A DNA stretch of 64,000 nt from Sporosarcina trichiuri (GTDB lineage Bacteria; Bacillota; Bacilli; Bacillales_A; Planococcaceae): NCBI RefSeq assembly GCF_030406775.1, contig NZ_CP129119.1, positions 2,883,501 through 2,947,500 of the forward strand, in the 5' to 3' direction. Each line of letters begins with the position of its first letter. Position 1 is the stretch's first letter. Positions 26,403 through 34,811 of this stretch are shown piece after piece. Position numbers and translations under genes: made by a program. The notes below the pieces were generated by a model. It had not been told where the DNA came from, searched no databases, and worked only from the letters and a program-made list of their open reading frames with translations.

Positions 26403-27905
26403 ATGGCTGTTCACTGGACGAGGGAGGAGCGCTACCGCAGGCTCGACTCGGTGGACCCGGAAGAATATGATGAACTCACAAAAGCCGTCGCGAATGCGCC
26501 ATGGCGACAGAAATACCACGTGCAGCCGCTTGCCGGACTGCTCAACGATCCGAACGGGTTCAGCTGGTACAACGGTCAGTATCATCTGTTCTACCAATGG
26601 TTTCCGCTCGGTCCTGCGCACGGCTTGAAGTATTGGTATCATACTGTTTCAGATAACTTGGTGACTTTCGAGAACAAAGGGATTGCCCTGTCGCCCGACA
26701 CGCCGTATGACTCGCACGGCGTCTACTCCGGCAGCGCGCTCCAGGCGGGTGAGGACCTGATGCTCTTCTACACGGGCAACACTCGGGATGAGAAATGGCT
26801 CCGCACGCCCTACCAATGTATGGCAAAGCTGGACCGGCAGGGGGTATTCACGAAATGGCCCCGTCCTGTCATCACCGGGGTGCCGGATGGGTTTACACAA
26901 GAGCTCAGGGATCCGAAGCTGTGGAAAGAAGACGGCATGTATTATTGTGTCATCGGTGCGCAGCAGACAGACCAGACAGGCGCTGCGCTGCTGTACAAAT
27001 CCGAAGATCTGCATGACTGGCACTTCATCGGCGAAGTCAGGACGGAACTCGGCGCATTCGGTTATATGTGGGAATGCCCCGATCTGTTCTCACTCCAGGG
27101 CACAGACTTCTTAGTCTTTTCGCCGCTCGGCCTGAAACCTGAAGGGCTGAGCCGCAACAATCTGTTTCACGCAGGATACATAAGCGGAGAGTTCGATCTC
27201 GAAACGGGTATCTTCCATCACGGGCCTTTCACGGAACTCGACAATGGCTTCGATTTCTATGCGCCCCAGACGATGGAAGCACCGGACGGAACGCGCATCC
27301 TGATCGCCTGGATGGCGGTCCCGCAGCTGCCGTATCCGACAGATAAGGACGGCTGGGCGAACTGCATGACGCTGCCCCGTGTGCTCACCGTCGAGGAGGG
27401 GCGCCTGAAACAGCGGCTGCCGGCATCGTGGAATAAGCCTGCGGAACAGGCGGCCACTATGGAACTGACAGCCGCCGGACAGCCGGAACTGCTGCCGTTC
27501 GGCGGGGATTGCTATGAACTGCAGACAGACGTGCAGGACGTCACTGCGGATGAAGTCCACATCGATCTGCGGGTGCGCGGGCTGGAATATACCCGGATCA
27601 CCTACGACCGGAACGCGCAGCAGCTCATCTTCGACCGCTCCAGGAGCGGGGAGCCGGTCAACGCCTCGGAAGGACATGCACGCATCACCGTACTCAGCCG
27701 GCCGCTGCAGCAGCTGCGGATCCTTGTCGACGTCTCGAGTGTCGAGATCTTCATCAACGACGGGGACGCCGTCATGACAAGCCGGATCTTCCCGGGAGAG
27801 GACTCGACGGGCATCCGGGTGCAGGCGGAGGGCGGCACAGCAAAGCTTTCGTTCCGCCACTGGACGCTGGATGGGATTGCCTTTAAGAATGAACGGATAC
27901 TTTAA
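26403..27905 (+). CDS. scrB: sucrose-6-phosphate hydrolase (GH32)
   Basis: Cleaves sucrose-6-phosphate delivered by the PTS into glucose-6-phosphate and fructose. The 500-residue cytosolic protein has the three GH32 acids: the nucleophile Asp49 in LLNDPNG, the stabiliser Asp170 in LRDPKLW, and the acid/base Glu224 in WECPDLF, followed by a C-terminal beta-sandwich (~360-500). No signal peptide, as expected for the phosphate-sugar enzyme rather than a secreted invertase. ATG 26403 follows a GAAGGAGGG site. Second gene of the scrR-scrB-scrA cluster. Confidence 0.92.
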   Translation: MAVHWTREERYRRLDSVDPEEYDELTKAVANAPWRQKYHVQPLAGLLNDPNGFSWYNGQYHLFYQWFPLGPAHGLKYWYHTVSDNLVTFENKGIALSPDTPYDSHGVYSGSALQAGEDLMLFYTGNTRDEKWLRTPYQCMAKLDRQGVFTKWPRPVITGVPDGFTQELRDPKLWKEDGMYYCVIGAQQTDQTGAALLYKSEDLHDWHFIGEVRTELGAFGYMWECPDLFSLQGTDFLVFSPLGLKPEGLSRNNLFHAGYISGEFDLETGIFHHGPFTELDNGFDFYAPQTMEAPDGTRILIAWMAVPQLPYPTDKDGWANCMTLPRVLTVEEGRLKQRLPASWNKPAEQAATMELTAAGQPELLPFGGDCYELQTDVQDVTADEVHIDLRVRGLEYTRITYDRNAQQLIFDRSRSGEPVNASEGHARITVLSRPLQQLRILVDVSSVEIFINDGDAVMTSRIFPGEDSTGIRVQAEGGTAKLSFRHWTLDGIAFKNERIL

Positions 27906-27941
27906 AAAGAACCGAAAACAGACTGAATAGGAGGGAATACC

Positions 27942-29366
27942 ATGTCAGCAGAAAACCGCAAGATCGCAGAAGAAGTCATTGAAGCAGTCGGAGGCCGGGA
28001 CAATATCCAATCGGTGGCCCACTGTGCCACACGATTGAGATTCATCGTCCATGACCGTACGAAGATCGACGAAGAACAGATCGAATCCATCGACAAAGTG
28101 AAAGGGGCCTTCTTCAACTCGGGACAGTACCAGATCGTCTTCGGCACCGGAACGGTCAACCGGATCTTTGAGGAAGTGGAATCACTCGGGGCGACGGGCG
28201 TCACCAAATCGGACATGAAGCAGCAGACGAAAGACCGGGGCAACCCGTTCCAGCGGCTCATCCGGACATTCGGGGATGTTTTCGTCCCGATCATCCCGGT
28301 CCTCGTTGCGACAGGTCTTTTCATGGGGCTGCGGGGTCTGCTGACGCAGGAGGCGGTGCTGTCCGTCTTCGGACTGACGCCGGAATCGATTCCTGAGAAC
28401 TTCATCCTGTTCACACAAGTGCTGACGGATACGGCGTTCGCCTTCCTGCCGGCGCTCATCGCCTGGTCGGCGTTCCGGGTGTTCGGAGGAAGCCCTGTGC
28501 TCGGGATCGTGCTCGGGCTCATGCTCGTCAACCCGGCACTGCCGAATGCGTATTCCGTCGGCAGCGGGGATGCCGACCCGATGCTGTTCTTTGGTTTCCT
28601 GCCAGTGACGGGCTACCAGGGATCCGTGCTGCCTGCGTTTTTCATCGGCTTTGTCGGGGCCAAGCTCGAGCGCTGGCTCCGCAAACGGACACCGGAAGCG
28701 CTTGACCTCATCCTGACACCGTTCTTGACGCTGCTGATCATGATCATGCTCGGCCTGTTCGTCATCGGGCCGATCTTCCACACCGTTGAAATCGGTGTCA
28801 TGGCGGCGACTGTCGAGATCCTCGGCCTGCCGTTCGGGGTTCCGGGTCTCCTGATCGGGTTCTTCAACCAGATCATCGTCATCACGGGGGTCCATCACGT
28901 ATTCAACTTCCTGGAGATCCAGCTGCTCGCCCAAGACGGCTTGAACCCTTATAACGCGATTGTCACGGCAGCCGTTGCGGCACAGGGGGCTGCGGCACTC
29001 GCCGTAGGTCTGAAAACGAAGGATAAAAAACTGAAAGCGCTCGCACTGCCATCATCGTTCTCCGCGTTTCTCGGGATCACCGAGCCGGCGATCTTCGGCG
29101 TGACACTGCGCTACATGAAGCCCTTCGTCATGGGGCTGATCGGCGGGGCGGCAGGTGGATTCTTTGCATCGCTCGTCGGTCTGAAAGCGACCGGCATGGC
29201 AATCACCGTCATTCCGGGCGCGCTGCTCTACCTGAACAGCCAGCTGCCGCTCTATATTGTCGCCAACCTGATCGGCGCAGTGGTCGCGTTCGTTCTGACC
29301 TGGCTGTTCGGCTACAACGATTCCATGCTGAAACGGACGCAAGATGATCACGCGGTCGGCAGATGA
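27942..29366 (+). CDS. scrA: PTS sucrose-type EIIBC component
   Basis: Takes up and phosphorylates sucrose. The 474-residue protein has a soluble EIIB domain with phosphorylated Cys28 in AHCATRLRF, a linker rich in lysine and glutamine (~90-100), then a membrane EIIC domain of about ten helices with the GITEPAIFGVTLR motif. No EIIA domain is fused, so it must borrow one (for example the glucose EIIA), as usual for ScrA/SacP. The ATG at 27942 is preceded by AGGAGGG and lies 36 nt after scrB; a strong terminator follows. Sugar specificity rests on the scrB neighbour. Confidence 0.9.
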   Translation: MSAENRKIAEEVIEAVGGRDNIQSVAHCATRLRFIVHDRTKIDEEQIESIDKVKGAFFNSGQYQIVFGTGTVNRIFEEVESLGATGVTKSDMKQQTKDRGNPFQRLIRTFGDVFVPIIPVLVATGLFMGLRGLLTQEAVLSVFGLTPESIPENFILFTQVLTDTAFAFLPALIAWSAFRVFGGSPVLGIVLGLMLVNPALPNAYSVGSGDADPMLFFGFLPVTGYQGSVLPAFFIGFVGAKLERWLRKRTPEALDLILTPFLTLLIMIMLGLFVIGPIFHTVEIGVMAATVEILGLPFGVPGLLIGFFNQIIVITGVHHVFNFLEIQLLAQDGLNPYNAIVTAAVAAQGAAALAVGLKTKDKKLKALALPSSFSAFLGITEPAIFGVTLRYMKPFVMGLIGGAAGGFFASLVGLKATGMAITVIPGALLYLNSQLPLYIVANLIGAVVAFVLTWLFGYNDSMLKRTQDDHAVGR

Positions 29367-29380
29367 AAATGCCGAACACA

Positions 29381-29421
29381 GAAACAGGCGATGCGGGAAT
29401 TCATTCCGCATCGCCTGTTTC
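29381..29421. terminator. bidirectional terminator scrA / diguanylate cyclase
   Basis: A perfect stem of about 18 bp (GAAACAGGCGATGCGG with its complement) around a short AATTCATT-type loop, between two convergent genes 65 nt apart. Confidence 0.85.
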
Positions 29422-29430
29422 ATATCCGTA

Positions 29431-31014
29431 TCATTCCGACACGAGCCGGTTCTTGCCGGCCCGTTTCGCTTTGTACAGCCGTTCATCCGCCTCACGTAAT
29501 GTACTGCTGATACTGCCGCCCGCTGTCCAGACAGACAACCCGACACTGCAGCCGATCGATACGGTCCCGTCGTCCAGATGGAACGGTCCGTTCAGCAGAC
29601 GGATCAGTTTCTCGCCGGTCAGCCGTCCCATCTTCCCGGCATCTTGCGGATCCCGCAGGACGACGACAAACTCATCCCCGCCGATCCGGACAGCGAGATC
29701 CCTGATGCCGGCAACCGAACGCACCCGGTCCGCCACCTGCCGCAGCAGCTGATCACCGGCGGCGTGACCATACGTATCGTTGACCGCCTTGAAGCCGTCA
29801 AGATCCAGATACAGGACGGCAAGTGTCTCTGCATCCTGTTCCCGCTCCTCGAAATACGCATCGAGCGCATAGCGGTTCGGCAAGCGCGTCAGTTCATCAT
29901 GCTGCGCCCGGTTCTCGGCGGACGTCAGATCTGCAACGAGCGTCCGCAGCGAATCGGACAGGATCTCGATTTCCGTGATGCCGCGGTACGGCGGGATTTC
30001 CACGTTCTCCCCGCCCCGGAGCCGATCCGCAACGCGCGTGATCCGGTTGAGCGGGCGGGTCATCCAGCCGGCGAGGATCATACCGGCGACAGCCGCCGCT
30101 ACGACGAGCAGGATACCGGTGACGACGAAGTACATCATCAGTTCACGGGCAGGTGCATACGCTTCCTCCACCGGCTGCCGCACGAGGATCGACCAGCCGA
30201 GACCCGGATATTCCTCGTAGCCCCGTTCCTGCATGAACCCCGTCAAATACTCCTTGCCGTCCGGCCAGACTTCGCGGGTCCATCCCGAATTCCCCTCACT
30301 GGCCAGCTGCAGGCTGTCCGTATCGAGTGTCTTCCCGAGCATCCCGTCCGGACCGAGCACAATATCCGACGCCGCCGGACTGACGATGAAGAACTCGACA
30401 TCCTCCCGATCCTTCAGCGTCTCCGCCATCGACGTCTTCACTTCCTTCAGCCACGTCCAGCTGAGATGGGTCGCGAGCACCCCGACCAGCTTGTCCTCTG
30501 CATTGAAGACGGGCGTGCTGATATCGACGAACTTCATCTCCTCACCGCTCGGATTCGGCAGCAGGTCTGCCAGCAGCACCGCTTCGTGCACATCGCCGAT
30601 GAACGGTTTCTCCAGTGCCTCCATGTAGACGGGCCGCTCCGAAATATCCACGCCTTTCAGAATGTCATCCGTCGATGCGAGCACCGTGCCGTCCGGGTCC
30701 GTGAACCCGATCCAGGAGAACGACGGGAACGTCTCGTTCAGCTGGTTGACGAGCCGGCTGATCGCTTCCGGATTGTCCGGCTGCTGCAGTTCAGGCAGGG
30801 TGGCGAGCAGCTGGGTCTCCCCGTACCGGGACCACATGAAGTGATCCAATTTATCCGCCATAAGGTGGGCGGTCTCCCCAAGCGCGCTCCCGATCTCGGT
30901 CTCCACCTGCTTCACCGCCCGCTGTCCGATGATCAGACTGAGGACAGCAATGGCGAGAAAAGCGAAAATGGCGAACGACAAAGACAACCGCGTCCGCAGC
31001 CGATGTATACTCAC
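29431..31014 (-). CDS. membrane diguanylate cyclase (Cache-HAMP-GGDEF)
   Basis: A 527-residue signalling enzyme predicted to make cyclic-di-GMP from GTP. Residues ~9-30 form a membrane helix, ~40-280 an extracytoplasmic double-Cache sensor (WIGFTDPDGTVLAS, GLGWSILVRQP), ~285-308 a second helix, then a HAMP-like linker and a GGDEF domain with an intact RIGGDEFVVVL active site. The residue three before the I-site aspartate is Gly, not Arg, so the usual RxxD product-inhibition site is absent. The frame opens at 31032, but GGAGG lies inside that extension; GTG 31014 is the better start. Small-molecule input unknown. Confidence 0.87.
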   Translation of the reverse strand: MSIHRLRTRLSLSFAIFAFLAIAVLSLIIGQRAVKQVETEIGSALGETAHLMADKLDHFMWSRYGETQLLATLPELQQPDNPEAISRLVNQLNETFPSFSWIGFTDPDGTVLASTDDILKGVDISERPVYMEALEKPFIGDVHEAVLLADLLPNPSGEEMKFVDISTPVFNAEDKLVGVLATHLSWTWLKEVKTSMAETLKDREDVEFFIVSPAASDIVLGPDGMLGKTLDTDSLQLASEGNSGWTREVWPDGKEYLTGFMQERGYEEYPGLGWSILVRQPVEEAYAPARELMMYFVVTGILLVVAAAVAGMILAGWMTRPLNRITRVADRLRGGENVEIPPYRGITEIEILSDSLRTLVADLTSAENRAQHDELTRLPNRYALDAYFEEREQDAETLAVLYLDLDGFKAVNDTYGHAAGDQLLRQVADRVRSVAGIRDLAVRIGGDEFVVVLRDPQDAGKMGRLTGEKLIRLLNGPFHLDDGTVSIGCSVGLSVWTAGGSISSTLREADERLYKAKRAGKNRLVSE

Positions 31015-31181
31015 TATGTAAAACGCCTCCACATTGACAAGTTATGAGACTATCGTACCGAATTCCATATATGGAAATCAAGGAAGTCTTTACATGCACA
31101 CCGGTAATTCGGCATCCGGATGAAATAAGTAGGCATTTTCGAAAGCGGGAGATGTTTCTCCAAGAAAAAGAAAAAGACCGG

Positions 31182-31212
31182 TTGACTCTCACGCTGCGTG
31201 ACAGCTTACACT
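31182..31212 (+). promoter_or_regulatory. MerR-type promoter with operator dyad in a 19-nt spacer
   Basis: TTGACT (31182-31187) and TACACT (31207-31212) are 19 nt apart, the over-long spacing of MerR-activated promoters. The spacer contains the perfect dyad TCACGC-T-GCGTGA. This fits autoregulation by the gene that follows. Confidence 0.8.
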
Positions 31213-31236
31213 GAAGTCAGGGAGGAGGAATCACGC

Positions 31237-31974
31237 ATGCACATCAAACAAGCCGCGGAACTCGCAGGCGTCAGTGTCCGCACGCTCCATCACTACGACG
31301 AAATCGGTCTCCTGTCGCCGGACCGCGTGACGGACGCCGGCTATCGGATCTACTCGGACGATAACCTGCGGAGACTGCAGAGCATCCTCTATTACCGGGA
31401 GCTCGGCTTTCCGTTGAAGGAGATCGGAGACATCGTCGGCGATCCGGCATTCGACCGGCTGGCGGTGCTGGAGGACCAGCGAAACCAGCTGCTCGCCAAA
31501 CAGCGCCAGCTCGCGCTGATGCTTGAGACGATCGACCAATCCATCCAAGAAGAAAGAGGGGAACATATGATGACACACGAAGAACGGTTCAAAGGGTTCG
31601 ACTTCAGCCAGAACCCATACGAAGACGAAGCGAAGGAACGATGGGGCAGCGAGACGGTCGAGAAGACGAACGCCGCCCTCCAAGGATTCGGCAAGGAAGC
31701 GGAGGACCGGATGAATGAAATCTTCCGCAGCCTGGCTGCCATCCGGCAGCAGGCCCCGGACTCCGAGGAAGCACAAGCCGTGATCGGCGACTGGTACCGC
31801 TTCCTGAACACGATCGGCACGTATACCCCACAAGCCTTTGCAGGGCTCGGAGAGATGTATACGGCAGACGAGCGGTTCACGCAAAGCATCGACCGTTTCG
31901 GCACCGGACTCGCGGCCTTCATGCAACAGGCAATGGCGGTCTATGCGGAACGGCTTCAGGACGGATCAGCATGA
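31237..31974 (+). CDS. MerR-family activator with TipAS drug-binding domain (Mta/TipA-like)
   Basis: A 245-residue transcription activator. Residues 1-70 form the MerR winged helix (IKQAAELAGVSVRTLHHYDEIGLL), ~75-105 the dimerisation coiled coil, and ~120-240 an all-alpha TipAS domain beginning HEERFKGFDFSQNPY, which in TipAL binds thiopeptide antibiotics. The ATG at 31237 follows GGAGGAGG; the GTG/ATG further upstream is within the promoter. A MerR-type promoter with operator dyad sits directly upstream, so it likely activates itself when a drug binds. Its other targets are not evident; a terminator follows. Confidence 0.87.
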   Translation: MHIKQAAELAGVSVRTLHHYDEIGLLSPDRVTDAGYRIYSDDNLRRLQSILYYRELGFPLKEIGDIVGDPAFDRLAVLEDQRNQLLAKQRQLALMLETIDQSIQEERGEHMMTHEERFKGFDFSQNPYEDEAKERWGSETVEKTNAALQGFGKEAEDRMNEIFRSLAAIRQQAPDSEEAQAVIGDWYRFLNTIGTYTPQAFAGLGEMYTADERFTQSIDRFGTGLAAFMQQAMAVYAERLQDGSA

Positions 31975-32009
31975 CAAGGACATCTGGCAGGGAAATAGGA
32001 AATTAAAGT

Positions 32010-32050
32010 GCGGCCGGGCTTCACAATCAGTGGAGAACGGCCGATTTTTT
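32010..32050 (+). terminator. terminator after the TipAS regulator
   Basis: CGGCCG (32011-32016) pairs with CGGCCG (32038-32043) and is followed by ATTTTTT. Confidence 0.65.
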
Positions 32051-32140
32051 ATGCCGTCAAACCCGGACTATGAAATAATGAAAGGAAAGTGTGACCATTT
32101 CCGGGAATCGGTGTCTAAGTAAGAGAAGAGAGGTGAAGGG

Positions 32141-32656
32141 ATGTCTGCAGAACAATGGTTCGACGAGCATGCGGACGCCGTCTACAGCTACATCCTCATA
32201 CAGGTGCGGAATCCGCATATTGCAGAGGAGCTGACACAGGAGACATTCGTGAAAGTAGTGGAGAACGCCAGTCAATTCGAGGGACGGTCCGCTGTCAGGA
32301 CATGGATCTTCCGGATCGCCTATACAACGGCCATGAACCACTTCCGCCAGAAACAGCCGCTGCTCCATTATCTGGGGACCGACTTCGGTCTGTTTGGCAC
32401 GCATCCATCCTCCGAAGAGGCCGTAATGCTGAGTGAACAAGAAGCGGCGTTCTATGAAGCGCTCTGCAAACTGAAGAAGAATCAGCAGCAGGTGATCCTG
32501 CTGCGGCACATCCAGGGATTTTCAACGAAAGACACGGCGGCCATCCTTGACAGTTCGGAAAGCAAAGTAAAGATGACGCTGAAGCGTGCATTGGACGCAT
32601 TCAAGACGGAACTCGAGAAAGGGGGCATGTCCCGTGACACGTTACACAGACGATGA
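32141..32656 (+). CDS. ECF-family RNA polymerase sigma factor
   Basis: A 171-residue group 4 sigma factor. Region 2 spans ~8-75 (AEELTQETFVKVV, with the -10 melting segment TWIFRIAYTTAMNHFR) and region 4 spans ~105-160 (VILLRHIQGFSTKDTAAIL, the -35-recognising helix-turn-helix). It resembles Bacillus YlaC/SigM-type factors. Start ATG 32141 has GAGAGGTG upstream. It overlaps by 23 nt with a single-pass membrane protein that is probably its regulator. A GTGACC / GTCTAA pair at 16-nt spacing about 45 nt upstream may be an autoregulated promoter. The stimulus is unknown. Confidence 0.88.
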   Translation: MSAEQWFDEHADAVYSYILIQVRNPHIAEELTQETFVKVVENASQFEGRSAVRTWIFRIAYTTAMNHFRQKQPLLHYLGTDFGLFGTHPSSEEAVMLSEQEAAFYEALCKLKKNQQQVILLRHIQGFSTKDTAAILDSSESKVKMTLKRALDAFKTELEKGGMSRDTLHRR

Positions 32657-33254
32657 ACTGAACCGGGAGCTTGAAAACCTGCGGAAACCGTTTGAGCCAA
32701 CGCCCGCCCGGAAACGTGCCATGCGCCAGGCGGTGTTCTCAGCGAAGCAGCCAAGTCCTGCGAAGCGTATCCTGCATTGGCAGCCGCTGTTGGTCTCCTT
32801 CATCCTGCTGATCGGAATCATCTCAGCAACCACCGTGCTGATCGGCAAGCCGGGTGCCTCCGTCAATGGGTGGTTCGCAAAAGACGTCACCGACTCGTGG
32901 TCAGGCATGATTATGGAACAGACGAGCCGGAACGATGTGATCAGTTACTATATTGTGTTCCAGGAAAACAACCTGCATATCGAGAATACAAATGTCAGCG
33001 AGACGTTCATGGGGAACGTCAATATCACGCAGGCGGAAGCGGAGAAAATGGCGGAAGAGCACCAGGCGAAACTCGCCAAATTGACGATGCAGCCAGGCGA
33101 CTATCCGGACTACACCGTCAAAAAGAAAAACGATCTGTACACGATCACCATACCAGGGGAAAACGGCTTTTCCTACACACTGGAAAAGACCGCACCGCGG
33201 CAATTCACCGGAGAGGATGGCATCACATACAGCGTCAACAACTACACAGAGTGA
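32634..33254 (+). CDS. membrane partner (probable anti-sigma factor) of the ECF sigma
   Basis: A 206-residue single-pass protein: about 40 basic cytosolic residues (VTRYTDDELNRELENL...), one helix at ~45-63, and a ~140-residue extracellular domain. Position, coupling to the sigma gene and topology are those of an anti-sigma factor. There is no HxxxCxxC zinc motif of ZAS-type anti-sigmas, so it is a different class. GTG 32634 is the start that removes most of the upstream overlap; the ribosome site GGGGGC lies in the sigma coding end. A terminator follows at 33265. Anti-sigma role is inferred. Confidence 0.72.
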   Translation: MTRYTDDELNRELENLRKPFEPTPARKRAMRQAVFSAKQPSPAKRILHWQPLLVSFILLIGIISATTVLIGKPGASVNGWFAKDVTDSWSGMIMEQTSRNDVISYYIVFQENNLHIENTNVSETFMGNVNITQAEAEKMAEEHQAKLAKLTMQPGDYPDYTVKKKNDLYTITIPGENGFSYTLEKTAPRQFTGEDGITYSVNNYTE

Positions 33255-33264
33255 AACTGACTGG

Positions 33265-33294
33265 GCGGACACCGAAAAAGGAGGTGTCCGTTTT
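33265..33294 (+). terminator. terminator of the sigma/anti-sigma operon
   Basis: CGGACACC with GGTGTCCG (8 bp) followed by TTTT, just past the anti-sigma stop. Confidence 0.8.
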
Positions 33295-33326
33295 CAATAG
33301 TTTCGGATATCGAATCCTAAAGAAAA

Positions 33327-33356
33327 GATAGATATCGGAATATTGCGTGCTATAAT
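33327..33356 (+). promoter_or_regulatory. GATAGAT / extended -10 element, copy 1
   Basis: GATAGAT (33327-33333), 17 nt, TATAAT (33351-33356) with TG one base before it (TGCTATAAT). Preceded by GAAAA. The same arrangement recurs at 42488 and 52149, each time at the head of a gene block. No TTGACA-like -35 is present. Confidence 0.65.
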
Positions 33357-33444
33357 CATATTAAGAATAGGAATGATCTGGTAAGACTGTGCGGCAGTTT
33401 CCGCCGTGGATGATAGACCGGAAAACGTCAGGAGGGGTCACCCG

Positions 33445-33669
33445 ATGAAGATAATTGTTCTGGTACTAGCTAGTGCTGCATTGGCACTGGGCATCTGGAG
33501 CCTGGTCAGCCATAGTGCTATTGTGATGAAGTCCATGGAACTGGCAATCGGCCTGATGTTTGCGGCACTGGCCGTCCAATCATTCCGGCAAGGCCAAAAG
33601 GTGACAGGGGGACTGCTCGCAGCAGCGGGCTGCTTTATCCTCACGACCGTTGTCTATATGTATTTTTGA
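33445..33669 (+). CDS. small membrane protein, DUF3953-like
   Basis: A 74-residue protein with three hydrophobic segments and short basic loops (RQGQK). Layout and segment pattern (ELAIGLMFAALAVQSF, then a terminal helix) match the Bacillales DUF3953 family and the 74-residue gene at 63348. Function unknown. The ATG at 33445 has AGGAGGGG upstream. First gene after the repeated promoter-like element at 33327, and probably the head of a run of small membrane-protein genes. Confidence 0.65.
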   Translation: MKIIVLVLASAALALGIWSLVSHSAIVMKSMELAIGLMFAALAVQSFRQGQKVTGGLLAAAGCFILTTVVYMYF

Positions 33670-33787
33670 TTCTTGACCATATTCAATAAGAAGACAGACT
33701 GCTGTCAAACCAGACACAGGAGCCGGTTCAGCCGATGGAAGCGGAAGGCACCGGCCTTCCGCAGCAAACTAAGAAGGAAGTGATGGA

Positions 33788-34036
33788 ATGAAACTGCTGG
33801 CATGTATCGCAGCGGCCGTCCTGTTAGGGATCCTGGCGGCGGCTGACCCGGTCGGTGCCTATGTGGCAGGCGTCATCGTCCTCGCCATCCTCTTCCGGAC
33901 CTGCCTATATATCAGGGACCTCCATACCGAACTAGTCCCGAAACGGATCCTGAAGGCCGACAAAGTCCAGGCTGCGTATGACCGGTATCTCCAAGAACGT
34001 GAACAGGGGAACCAAGAGGCCCGACCGAGAAATTGA
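33788..34036 (+). CDS. small membrane protein of unknown function
   Basis: 82 residues: a hydrophobic pair of helices in residues 1-42 followed by a charged, helical cytosolic tail (LHTELVPKRILKADKVQ...). No family recognised. ATG 33788 has GAAGGAAGTG upstream. Lies 118 nt after the DUF3953-like gene in a series of co-oriented small genes; codon use is like its neighbours. Confidence 0.6.
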   Translation: MKLLACIAAAVLLGILAAADPVGAYVAGVIVLAILFRTCLYIRDLHTELVPKRILKADKVQAAYDRYLQEREQGNQEARPRN

Positions 34037-34070
34037 AATGCAGCTGTTCATAGAGAGGAAGGAATGTATT

Positions 34071-34301
34071 ATGAAAGTTTTCCTGATCACCTTTGCAGCT
34101 GTCTACCTGATCCTGTCCCTTCCTGCTTTCCTCACAGCGGGCTATGTCATCGACTGGATCCCCGAAGCCGGTCTCTGGCAGAAGGTGCGGGCCTATACCG
34201 CAGAAGGCTTTGCCGCAGGCGCCATCTGGAAAACGGCTGTCGCCAGCTTGGCGGCACTGATGCTGTCAATCCGCTCCTGGGAACGCCGGACGATAAGATG
34301 A
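34071..34301 (+). CDS. small membrane protein of unknown function
   Basis: 76 residues with two hydrophobic segments (residues 3-25 and ~50-68) separated by a short loop with a WIPEAGLWQKVR segment; basic C-terminus. The ATG at 34071 follows AGAGGAAGG; the upstream ATG at 33978 lies inside the preceding gene and is rejected. No family recognised. Confidence 0.6.
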   Translation: MKVFLITFAAVYLILSLPAFLTAGYVIDWIPEAGLWQKVRAYTAEGFAAGAIWKTAVASLAALMLSIRSWERRTIR

Positions 34302-34409
34302 GCGGGCCTAGCTGACCTGCCGGGTTGAAACCAACTGCAGACGAAATCGGTATATGAACAGAACATCTAGAAAACAGCAGAACGCTTTGCAGGAAAGGAA
34401 GGAACACAC

Positions 34410-34586
34410 ATGGCATCCCAATTATTCGGCACAATCATCCTCGTGCTCGCCGGCTTGTTCGTGCTCTATCTCGTCATCTTCAAAGCCGTCAAGGACGGCA
34501 TCAACCGCTCGGTCTTAGGTCAGCAAGAGGAACAGCCGCAGCAGCCGGCGAAACCCTCATGGTTGGATAAAGATCTGGATAACTGA
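34410..34586 (+). CDS. 58-residue single-pass membrane protein
   Basis: One N-terminal helix (residues 3-25) and a polar tail rich in Gln and Pro (QQEEQPQQPAKP) ending WLDKDLDN. ATG 34410 has AGGAAAGGAAGG upstream, a strong site, which is the main support for so short a gene. No family recognised; possibly a small regulator of a membrane complex, but nothing shows it. Confidence 0.55.
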   Translation: MASQLFGTIILVLAGLFVLYLVIFKAVKDGINRSVLGQQEEQPQQPAKPSWLDKDLDN

Positions 34587-34619
34587 ATGAAATCTAAGGA
34601 TTGAGAGGGGGCTCAGAGA

Positions 34620-34811
34620 ATGGTGAATCTAATGGTCACCGGCATCATTTTCATACTGATCATTGTAGTATTCATATCTCTCGCCAAAAATTTCGCCAGA
34701 CTGAGCGCCGAACAGACCATCCGCGCACGCAAACTGGAGGACGTCGACCGAAAGCTGGACAAGACTTTGGAGTTGTTGGAAGAGAAACAGGCAGAGGATC
34801 GGCAAGCGTGA
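34620..34811 (+). CDS. small membrane protein with coiled-coil tail (DUF4083-like)
   Basis: 63 residues: one N-terminal helix (3-23) and an amphipathic, charged tail (ARKLEDVDRKLDKTLELLEEK) predicted to form a coiled coil. The layout resembles the Bacillales DUF4083 family and the 55-residue gene at 36773. ATG 34620 is preceded by GAGAGGGGG. Its stop overlaps the GTG start of the lipoprotein gene (GTGA), so the two are translationally coupled. Confidence 0.6.
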   Translation: MVNLMVTGIIFILIIVVFISLAKNFARLSAEQTIRARKLEDVDRKLDKTLELLEEKQAEDRQA

